From Agapanthus africanus (Eukaryota; Streptophyta; Magnoliopsida; Asparagales; Amaryllidaceae): a stretch of 64,000 nt of DNA. Positions 54,926 through 64,000 of this stretch are shown piece after piece. Positions within the stretch are counted from its first letter, which is position 1, and each line of letters opens with the position of its first letter. The notes under the pieces were generated by a model. The model was given only the letters and a program-made list of their open reading frames with translations. It was not told the origin of the DNA and did no database searches. The stretch spans positions 694,784,761 to 694,848,760 of the forward strand of contig CM057339.1 in the NCBI GenBank assembly GCA_030015575.1. Direction: 5' to 3'. Made by a program: the position numbers and the translations under genes.

Positions 54926-56532
54926 AAACAAACTTAAGGATCATGCTAGAAACGCTAGGGTAACATAATTTTAACATAAACACAAGTAGTAAAAGCTACG
55001 GTTTTGAGAGTATAACCTTTGTAGCTCCCTACGCTAGACTCCTTGGCTACTTGAGGGTTGGAAAAAGGTTCACTTGAGATCCTTTAGGTCCACGACGATC
55101 CACCCGGAGTCCTCTTTGTCCAAGCTTGAAGCTCTACTAGATCAAGAGAAGATATAGAAGCTAACACTCTAGACTAATGGGCAAGACTAGCGTAGAATAG
55201 TGATGTGGTTTGTTTTCTCACTACAAAATCCTAACTTGATGACTCTTTTTCTCACAAGAGAAAGCTAGAGAGCAAGAGAGAAAGGATGAAGAAGATGATG
55301 GCTTGTAAAGAGCTCAAGATAATGATAAGCATATGAATAAAAATGAGAAATGAAAATAGATATATTTTCTCTTTCTCATTCTTAACCATAGTTATAAAAT
55401 ATCTAGATATTTAGTTTGGATCAAAAATGGCCATAGAAATTAAATCATGGTTAAACCAAAGGGTTAGTGCAAGAATAAAAAATTAAATCATGATAACAAT
55501 TTCCATTTCCATTTTTCTTTTCCAAAAAATAATATCCATATATTTTGTAAATGGTGTGAGTCTTATATTGCCACCATCCACTATATCAACAACCATGATA
55601 GAATTATGTATGCATGTATGTGTGCATGCACATCCATATGTGCACGAATGAGAATAAATGCATACATGCATGCATACAACAAAAAGACAAGAAAGGGTTT
55701 AAAGTGAGAAACTAATGGTCAATGATAAATCAACACTTGATTTAGCAAACCGGTCATATCACATACGACCCGACCAAAAGCAAACCACCCGATTAATATA
55801 CGGTATCTCATACGCGCATTTTAACCTGGTCGACGCGCATATCTCATATGCGCACCACATCGTTTTGCCTGGACTAGGTAACTCCATTGTGGGACTCTAA
55901 GACTTGTCAATACGCCGGCAGTGGGTGATGATCATATCAATCACCCCCAAGCCGCAAGCGGTCAGCTAAACATAACGACCATCCGGGTATTGAGCGATCA
56001 GAAGAAAACAAGCAAACCTGTCACAACTCCCGTCGAGCCAATCGGCAACACTACCGCACAGTCCGGTCTCTTCGTCAGATATGTTGCATATCGAGTCTAT
56101 GGATAGTAACGTCGACCCCAATAACTCAATAAGTTGTGCCATGAATGGTCTATAACAGATCGCGAAACTACTGATAAAACTTATCAGTAAATCTCAACAG
56201 CCCTGGCTAGGGACTTACTGATATAGCCAATCGAGCACAGCACAACATCAGCTCCCAATACCGGGAGAGACGAAACCCCTCCTATCGCTCATCGCCTTCG
56301 TGTGTCACGGGACTGTACCCAATGGCCACCTGTTTGCACGACTCAGTAGAGCCGTGGTAGGGTGATAATCAAAGCACAGTGGGAGAACACACAAGACTCT
56401 ATGACGATCTCGGGTCTACAGACTAACCTGTACCAGTGTCACCTGAGAACTGCTATCCGACGATAGATATAATTCCATATAGGAGTTCACGGTGAGTCCG
56501 TCCAGTGTACCCAGTCACCACTTGTAAGTCGA
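54926..56532 (-). repeat. Copia-type LTR fragment, truncated
   Basis: It resembles 13640-15390 more than the other LTRs (GGGACTCTAAGACTTGTCAA, TACGCCGGCAGTGGGTGATG) and contains the conserved core at 56255-56273. The left boundary is approximate. On the right it is cut at 56532 by M2's LTR; the flank GTCGA (56528-56532) is the candidate duplication. Confidence 0.7.
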
Positions 56533-58397
56533 TGTACTACACCCCAGAACTTGTGGGGAGGCGGAATTGTCAAAAACGAACTTGTTTAGTGAACGAACAT
56601 CGACTAACCGCTTGAATCGAAGCTAAACTATAAATAACCAAACACAAAGTGTTTCTAAACTACTGTGTTTAGGGATTATACCTAATGAACCAACTCCTTC
56701 GTCTTTACGAACTCCTTGTTCTCCTCGGCCTTCTCGAAGTAGTAGACGATCCACCCGAGAGCAAAACTCCAAGCTTAGCCTCTAAACTTGAGGCAACTAA
56801 CCTTCTTGGATTGCTAATCGAAGAAGATAGATTGAGATAGAGTGATGGTTATGGATTGTTTAGTCTTACTAACCCTTGTTCTCAACTCATGAGAGGGGAG
56901 GATTAGTCTTTTGAAGAGGGAGAGCTTGAGGAGAGAGAAGATGATAATAATAATGATAAGAGAATAGTGAGTCAAGAAGATATATATCTAGCATTTCTTT
57001 TTTCAAGAAAAGAATAAGAAAAGAATTTAGCAACCATGCTAGAAAATATCTTGTGATGATTCATTAGAATGACAAAAGACTTCTATGAATCATCAAGGTG
57101 ACTCACTAATCACAATCATTTCATATGCCACCTTAACCTCCTTAGTCACCACCTTCTAGAAGCTTCCCGCATAATTACGAGAACGCCCCTCCTTTCCGCA
57201 AAAATACGGAAAAACTTTAGACTGTAAAAATCCAATAACCGGATACCAGTAACTGGCTTAAACCAAAGCCGACTGGTAAAAACTGTCCGAAAGTCGTACG
57301 CGCGTAAACGCACGTATGCGTCCGAACCCTTGTCGTAAAACCATACGACCTCTATATCGTTTCGCCTGGAATAGGAAACTCTCTGTGTGGGACTCTAGAG
57401 ACTCGACTACTACGCTGGCAGTGGGTTTAACCACAGACCGCAAGCGGCACTAGCTGTACGTAACGGTCCCCAGGTAGTTGTCGATAAGAAGGCCGATGAG
57501 GAAACCCATCCGAACTCCTACTGAGTCTGATGTGACAATCTCCATACAGTCCGGTCCGTTCGTCCAAGGCTATCGCATATCGGGCCTAGGGGGGCGGCAA
57601 GCGTCAGTCCCCTAATAGCGGTATAAGTCGTGTCGGAGGGAAGCCCATTACACCCTGAGAAACTACTGGAACCTACCAGCAAATCTCGCTTGCCCTGGCC
57701 AGGGACTTTACGTAATGGCTCTCTGACACAGCGCGATATCTACTCCCAATACCGGGAGGGACGAATCCTGTCTAACCGCCACTGCCTCCAAGTGCTCGGG
57801 ACTGCACCCAACTGCTACCTGTTTGCACGACTCCTTTGAGCCGTGGTAGGGTAGCAATCTAAGAACAGTGGGACACACTCGAGGCGAAGTAGCAGTGTCA
57901 AGTCTGCGGACTACGCTGTACTCATGTCACCTGGGAACTGTTCACTGACGACTGGTATAAAACCAACCAACAGTTCCCTGTGAGTCCTGTCCGGTGTACC
58001 CGTAACCTAACGAGCACCTGTATACTATCTCCAGTACGACGTACTGACGGCTGTGGGACAGACCATCTCCCCAACTGGGATGAGAAGCGTACACACTAGT
58101 CTACTCCGGAGTATCGATGCTCTGTCTCGATAATCCAACGACCAGGGACCTGAATAAGGATGTGCTTGTAGACTACCCAGCCTCCACTAGTGTGACTTCC
58201 ATCACAACGCTGGTAGACAAGCAAGATCCTAAGAGCTCTATCAATACGTACACTCACATATTAAGATAGAAAAACCAAGTAGCATACTACCATGTTTAGC
58301 AAGACTGTTATATACATGTGAATATCCCAAGCTTCCATTAAGTAATATACAAACTAGTATGATACAGTAATGGCCTTCTAGGGCATAAACACTAACA
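56533..58397 (-). repeat. 3' LTR of copia M2 (1.87 kb)
   Basis: It begins TGTACTAC on + and ends CACTAACA before the polypurine tract. It shares the core (57746-57764) and a GACGATCCACCCGAG segment (about 56752) with M1's LTR. It has no gene. Confidence 0.85.
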
Positions 58398-58413
58398 ATC
58401 TCCCACTTGCACT
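58398..58413 (-). other. Polypurine tract of M2
   Basis: Antisense AGTGCAAGTGGGAGAT abuts the LTR start TGTTAGTG. It overlaps the last bases of the RNase H stop codon region. Confidence 0.85.
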
Positions 58414-59490
58414 AGGGCCATTTACTGGCATATCGTAGACCAATGATCTCGAGTAGCCTCTCGAACTGAATCTGAGGAAGGGCCTTAGTGAATGGATCAG
58501 CAATGTTATCCTCCGTATTTACTCTCTTTACCTCGATCTCCCGGCGATCTACGATCTCCCTGATTAGGTGATACCGCCTTAAGATGTGTCTGGACTTCTG
58601 ATGGGACCTTGGTTCCTTCGCTAAAGCTATAGCTCCGTTGTTGTCGCAATACAGAGGTATTGGACCAACACTGGTAGGAACCACCTGAAGTTCTGTGAGG
58701 AACTTCTTCATCCAGACAGCTTCTTTTGCGGCATCGCAAGCAGCTATGTACTCCGCTTCCATCGTTGAGTCAGCAACGGTGTCCTGCTTGGAACTCTTCC
58801 AACAGACCGCCCCTCCATTGAGGGTAAAGACATAACCCGACATGGACTTGGAGTCATCCTTGTCACTCTGGAAGCCGGAATCAGCATAGGCCTCCATCTT
58901 GAGGTCCTTTCCGCCGTAAACCAAGAACATCTCCTTAGTCCTCCTCAGGTACTTGAGAATGTTCTTTACTGCTATCCAGTGATTCTCCCCTGGGTTTGCC
59001 TGATACCGGCTTACAACGGTCAATGCGTATGCTACATCTGGTCTGTTACATAACATCGCATACATTATAGAGCCTACCGCAGAAGCGTAGGGTATAATCG
59101 ACATGCGTTCCCTTTCCAAATCAGTCTTGGGAGACATCTCTTTGGAGAGGGTGATTCCGTGACAAGCCGGTAGGTTACCGCGCTTAGAATCTTCCATACT
59201 GAATCTTTTCAATATGGTGTCTATGTACCTGGACTGTGAAAGTCCCAACATCCTCTTTGATCTATCACGATAGATCTGGATCCCCAGAATGTAGGTGGCA
59301 TCACCCAGGTCCTTCATGGAGAATTTCTGTGACAAGAATCTTTTGACTGACTGTAGCATAGGAATATCATTTCCTATTAGGAGAATGTCATCCACGTACA
59401 AGACGAGGAATACAACAACTCTCCCTACAATCTTACTGTATATGCATGGTTCATCTGGATTTTTGATAAAGTCGAATTCTTTGACAGTAT
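58412..59490 (-). pseudogene. Copia M2 pol, second part: RT C-terminus and RNase H
   Basis: The frame continues RT after a frameshift near 59490. The catalytic YVDD is at 59390-59401 (MYVDDILLIGND), followed by FSMKDLGDATYILGIQI and DTILKRFSMEDSK. RNase H includes the Asp in EAYADSGFQSDKDD, the Glu in STMEAEYIAACDA, the Asp in LYCDNNGAIALAKE and SRHILRRYHLIREI. It ends KWP, stop, at the polypurine tract, the normal end of a copia polyprotein. About 340 codons, otherwise intact. The RT as a whole cannot be made as one chain because of the frameshift. Confidence 0.9.
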
Positions 59491-61497
59491 ATCAAAACAG
59501 ATGTTCCAACTCCGCGATGCCTGCTTTAGTCCATAAATGGATTTAAGCAGCTTGCATACTTTACCGCTGCTCCCACTCTGAATGAATCCCTCTGGCTGAT
59601 CCATATAGACGCACTCTTCTAAATTTCCATTCAGAAAAGCCGTCTTTACGTCCATCTGCCAGATTTCATAATCGTGGAAGGCAGCAATAGCAAGAAGGAC
59701 CCGAATGGATTTCAACATAGCTACAGGAGAAAAGGTTTCGTCATAGTCCAAACCAGGTCTTTGACGGAAACCCTTTGCAACAAGTCTAGCTTTATAGGTT
59801 TCAACCTGTCCATCTACACCAATCTTCTTTCTGAAGATCCACTTGCATCCTACGGGTTTCACCCCATCTGGAGCAGTGTCCAAAGTCCATACTTTGTTAG
59901 TGTACATGGACTCCATTTCGGTCCGCATTGCATCCAGCCATTTTACCGAGTCACCGCTCTGAATGGCTTGCTGGAAGCTAGTAGGGTCGTCATTATCAAT
60001 GACGCAATCTTCTCTATCCCCGTCTATGAGAAAACCGTAGTATCTCTCGGGCGGATGAGACTGCCTACTACTTCTGCGGATAGGCGCTGGTATGTCCCTT
60101 TCTTCTGAAACATCTTGTTCTACCAAACTTTCAGTAACAGCTTGTGGTTCTGGAATTTCTTCCAGTTCTACTGCGCTCCCACTCTTCTGATTTTCTAAAA
60201 ATTCAGTTTCTAAGAAGCGGGCATGACGAGAGACAAAAACCTTTTGTTCCTCTGCATAGTAGAAGCAATATCCCATGGAATTCTTTGGATATCCCACAAA
60301 CTTACACTCTACTGAGCGTGCCTCGAGCTTGTCCGGATGCTGCTTTTTTACAAAAGCTGGACATCCCCATGTCTTCAGGTACTGAAGATGGGGTTTCTTC
60401 CCACTCCACATCTGATATGGCGTGGTAGGCACAGTCTTGGTTGGAACCTTTTTCAAAAGATATGCCGCTGATTCTAGTGCATAACCCCAGAATGATCGTG
60501 GTAACTCAGCCTTACTCATCATGGAACGAACCATATCTAATAGGGTTCGATTCCTCCTTTCCGATACACCGTTGTGTTGTGGTGTGTATGGAGGAGTAAG
60601 CTGAGAGAGAATCCCTTTCTCTTTTAAGTAACCCAGGAACTCGGCACTTAAGTATTCACCACCTCGATCAGATCTCAGTGTCTTAATACTTTTGCCTGTT
60701 TGGTTTTCCACTTCATTCTTGTATTCTTGGAATTTCTCAAAGGCCTCGGATTTATGCTTCATCAAGAAGATATGTCCATACCTAGAGAAATCATCCGTAA
60801 AAGTAATGAAGTAGGAATAACCACCTCGCGCATGTGTAAACATTGGACCACATACGTCACTGTGTACGAGTCCTAAGAGCTCGCTCGCTCTTACTCCGTG
60901 TCCAGAAAACGGAGTCTTTGTCATCTTTCCTATGAGACAAGATTCACAAGTGGCATAAGATTGATACTCGAACGGATTCAAATATCCTTCTCTATGCAAC
61001 TTTGTTAACCGTGTTTCATTGATGTGACCTAGTCTACAATGCCATAAGAAAGCCTGATTCACTTCTGGAGACTTTCTTTTAAGTGTGTTCTGGACATTGA
61101 AAACCTGAGCTTGATTCAATACGTATATACCGTCATCTAATGTACCGGACCCAATCAGAACTTGATTTAGGTGGATGTGAACTACATCGCTTACGAATGT
61201 AAAGTCATATCCCTCTCTAGAAAGTGAGGACACTGATATGATATTACAAGTCAAACTAGGTACATACAGACAGTTACGTAGAATCAATATCTGCCCACTT
61301 GTCAAACCCAGGCGATATTCTCCCACGGATTCAGCATCCACGCTCATTCCGTTTGCAACTCTGAGAGACAAATCACCTATCCTTATAACTTTACGGTTTC
61401 TCAAAGCATGTAACGAATTACAGATATGAGATCCTGCTCCGGTATCTAGTACCCAGGAAGTAGAGTTAATTGACAAACAGTTCTCAATTACAAACAC
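59425..61497 (-). pseudogene. Copia M2 pol, first part: protease, integrase, RT N-terminus
   Basis: About 690 open codons. Protease: SWVLDTGAGSHIC near residue 15. Integrase zinc site: HCRLGHINETRL and TCESCLIGK. Catalytic core: VHSDVCGP, LRSDRGGEYLSAEF and NGVSERRNRTLLDMV, giving D, D, E. A hinge with RRSSRQSHPPERYYG follows. RT: KWIFRKKIG, ARLVAKGFRQRPG, DETFSPVAM and QMDVKTAFLNGNLEE. After SRSWNICFD the frame shifts and runs into a stop at 59425; the downstream frame continues correctly with the YVDD part. The upstream end is in a different frame from gag, although P1 reads through the same point in one frame, so a frameshift probably lies near 61510. Confidence 0.9.
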
Positions 61498-61505
61498 ACT
61501 TGAGG

Positions 61506-62258
61506 CTAAGCCACAACATGCTTCGAATCCTGGCTACTGGCTTCCAAAGCCCTGCAATCCTTCTGCCAATGTCCATTCCCATAACAATAGGAATATCCCT
61601 CCTTACCTATACCAAGTCCCGAAACTGTTTCTCTTCCCTTTCCTCCTACTTTGCTGACACCGTATATCGGCTTTGTAGAGGTCTTCTTCTTTTCACCCTT
61701 TGCTTTCGCCGTGGATGAAGAGGAAGAAGGTCCCCTATTAAGCAGAGCTTGTGTCTCCCTGGTTTCTTTCAGGGTGTAAGTAGAGGGTAGGGACTGTGGA
61801 AATAAGTCAGTATATGAACTGTTTCCCAACGTGGTCTCCACGTCCTTGAGCTCATCAATATAGCTAGTCATCGTAAGGACGTCGTCCCTTACAGATGACC
61901 CGTCAGCCGACCTCGCTTGAATCAATTCGTTCGAGGCCTCATATCTTGCGATATGAGATTGCTCTCCATATAAATCTTTGTTATGGAGAAAGATGGAACC
62001 AGAGTCCATCTTCTCGTGCTGCTTCTGGTATCTACCATCAACTGAAGCCAACACGAGGCACTTGGCTTTCGCTTTATTCTTTTCCTTTGTCTGACGGATA
62101 TCCATATCCGCGACGGTGGAAACTGGACCTGGGACAGTGGGATCTTGAGTAGTAATATGGTGGTCCAGCTTGTCATAGGCAATGGTCATCTGGACAGACC
62201 TTTGCCAGTCAAATAAGTTAGATTCATTCATCTTGTTATCTAGATGTAACCTAGTCAT
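61506..62258 (-). pseudogene. Copia M2 gag
   Basis: I place the start at 62258 (MTRLHLDNKMNES), because P1 and P2 start at the matching ATG after the pyrimidine tract; an ATG 51 bases upstream lies before the acceptor. About 250 codons. The N-terminal part LFDWQRSVQMTIAYDKL resembles the copia gag capsid domain, followed by CLVLASVDGRYQKQ and a Ser- and Lys-rich linker. The zinc knuckle reads Y-SY-CYGNGHWQKDC: the second Cys, His and last Cys are present but the first Cys is Tyr. Some 20 residues usual after LPSTY seem missing. The frame stops at 61506, out of phase with pol. Confidence 0.8.
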
Positions 62259-62271
62259 GGTCACAAGGTCG

Positions 62272-62300
62272 CTGCAATGAGAGAGAGAGAGAAGAAAACA
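62272..62300 (-). promoter_or_regulatory. 3' splice-site-like sequence before gag, M2
   Basis: Antisense pyrimidine tract TTCTCTCTCTCTCTCATTG ending in CAG at 62272, 13 bases before the ATG at 62258. Confidence 0.45.
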
Positions 62301-62309
62301 CTTTAGCAT

Positions 62310-64000
62310 GATGCTCTTGCAAGTTTAGATTGGTTTTTAATTTATCTAAACTGGATGGCTCCCACTGTTTCTCGAATCCTTCCTCAAACCATAAAAGAAG
62401 AATTAGCCAGGACTATTCTCACCGTACAATACTTGCTTAACCGTTCAGCCAGGCTAGTGTCAATACTTCGAGGGAGGTTTTCCAATTCTTTCGCGAAGTT
62501 CCTTAATTAAATAACCTCTTTTCTCTGGGGGTGTAACCCCGCTGACACCTTTCTGGACACCTACTAGGTTTATAGCATTGATCGTTAAGTGACGAATATC
62601 CTGATAAGTAGCATATACTCACAGTAGGATCGGGATCCAAATATCATCGTCTGATAATGTTGTAGGAATGCTACCAACATTCATCGAACTCAAAATGGTA
62701 TGCATCTCTTTGCAAATTTCAGTTTCTTTAGAAATTCCCGATATACATTTTTGCCCCATGTTCTTATGACCTTGACGAAAGCCAACAAATCATAAAACAC
62801 ATGTCAAGTTCTACCCATCATTATCTTGTTAATTTGAACCCACCCGTATATACCCTTGACGAAAGCCAACAACGTTATACGACTGTCCCAAACCAACTCA
62901 TCTATCTATGCAACAAATGAATACCCCAGCAGCTACCAAACACTATGCCTTGACGAAAGCCAACAAGCATAGCTTGAATACTACTGACCATCCATAAGAA
63001 ATGACGGAGGGCTACGACTGGTTTTGGCGAAACCGTGAACGTAGTGAACTTGATATAACCGAAGGAACCTGATAGCTTTTAAAAGGAGTGGTTAAATCTC
63101 CGCATTTAAAAATATCTGTTTTAAAAATAACCGAGTGGTTTCTTTTAAATTGTTCCAACGATTTAAACTTGGTTTATTTTCTTTGCATTATAGATAATGC
63201 GTCCCATCATTAACCTATCATTGCAGAAAACAACGAAAATACAACGTCCTCTTATGCCATCCGCATTCGCCACGGGGTCCCGTCATCACCCGTTAGGTTA
63301 CTTAACTAACGACAGAGCGGGGGCTGGGCTAGCGCGGGTGTAAAACATAAGTGACGTCTAAATAGCTATCATAAATATAGATATTTTACATTCGTCTGAC
63401 GCAATGATATACATTCCAGAACACAGATGAACTTAATTGGATTTGCAAGCAATCTGTATTTCTTTTGAGCCTGCAAGAAAAGACAGATTACACAGTTGTG
63501 ATGAATAGCCATTACCCCACCCTCGACCCCTACGGGTACGGCAAACTACCCACCCGGCAGTTTGTGTACCCCACCTTGGGTCAGTTCTAGGAGCAAAAAC
63601 AGTAAAATGAAATAATACAACGGTGGCTACAACCGCAACCTGGATGTGCCCCGCAAAATAATATTACAACAAATTACATTTACAACAAATGAATTAAATA
63701 ATAACCCATTGCAAAACCCCGGCTATACACCACAACAGTCCAATACAGTTCATATGCACAAACAGATAAAACCATTTCAGAAATGTGCAACCCCCTACCA
63801 ACTGACATACTAGCAGTTAGGGGAGGTTTACGAACACATTTATCAATCACAGATATAATCCAATATTCAAATACTGTACAATTTCGATCGATTAAATATC
63901 TTTAATATTGCTCCAAAAACTGCTCTGTTAAACTGAAACCTGAGCAAAATTAAAATATACCAAAAAATCCCAAATATTACAGAGAACAATCACCAGAAAA
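62310..64000 (-). other. M2 leader (5' LTR beyond window)
   Basis: Non-coding leader aligned with M1 and P1. It holds the conserved GC-rich block at 63254-63342. The primer site and 5' LTR should lie a little past 64000, judging from M1. No supported ORF. Confidence 0.7.

Overview
This window looks like nuclear DNA of a flowering plant, probably a eudicot. It is AT-rich and built almost wholly of LTR retrotransposons. Primer-binding sites match plant initiator tRNA-Met and tRNA-Asp, and the coding relics are typical plant Ty1/copia and Ty3 proteins. I found no host gene, tRNA, rRNA or CRISPR array. The species cannot be named from the sequence.

Layout: (1) 1-6975, the 3' half of a non-autonomous long-LTR element on + (family A; LTR 4.4 kb). 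(2) 6976-7725, a Ty3 gag-protease fragment on -. (3) 7726-13233, an Athila-like element without pol on +, with 5' LTR, tRNA-Asp primer site and one long ORF of unknown family. (4) 13234-15786, a copia-type LTR on -. (5) 15787-20206, copia P1 on +, lacking gag and cut off in reverse transcriptase. (6) 20207-53530, copia M1 on -. M1 is split by a second Athila-like element (20292-31064), which itself carries a 3.35-kb solo LTR (24052-27402), and by a complete family-A element (35861-49657), which itself carries a 4.7-kb solo LTR (41171-45859). (7) 53531-54845, copia P2 on +, another gag-less copy. (8) 54926-56532, a copia LTR fragment, then M2 (56533 to the window end), the best preserved copia element, on -.

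The nesting is supported by 5-bp target duplications and by comparison with uninterrupted copies in the window. The order of events is M1 first, then the Athila-like and family-A insertions into it, then the two solo LTRs inside those. M2 is the only element with a nearly whole gag-PR-IN-RT-RNase H set, though it has at least two frameshifts. The other elements are non-autonomous or decayed and would need proteins from a relative.

The most unusual content is in non-coding LTR sequence. The 3.35-kb solo LTR contains arrays of short palindromes whose arms change in step, 21 CACGTG boxes and a 24/72-bp minisatellite. Family-A LTRs keep a covarying hairpin, a small ORF lying on an inverted repeat, and an exon-like block with an ATG between splice-like sites. 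Copia copies share a splice-acceptor-like sequence just before gag and a GC-rich leader block.
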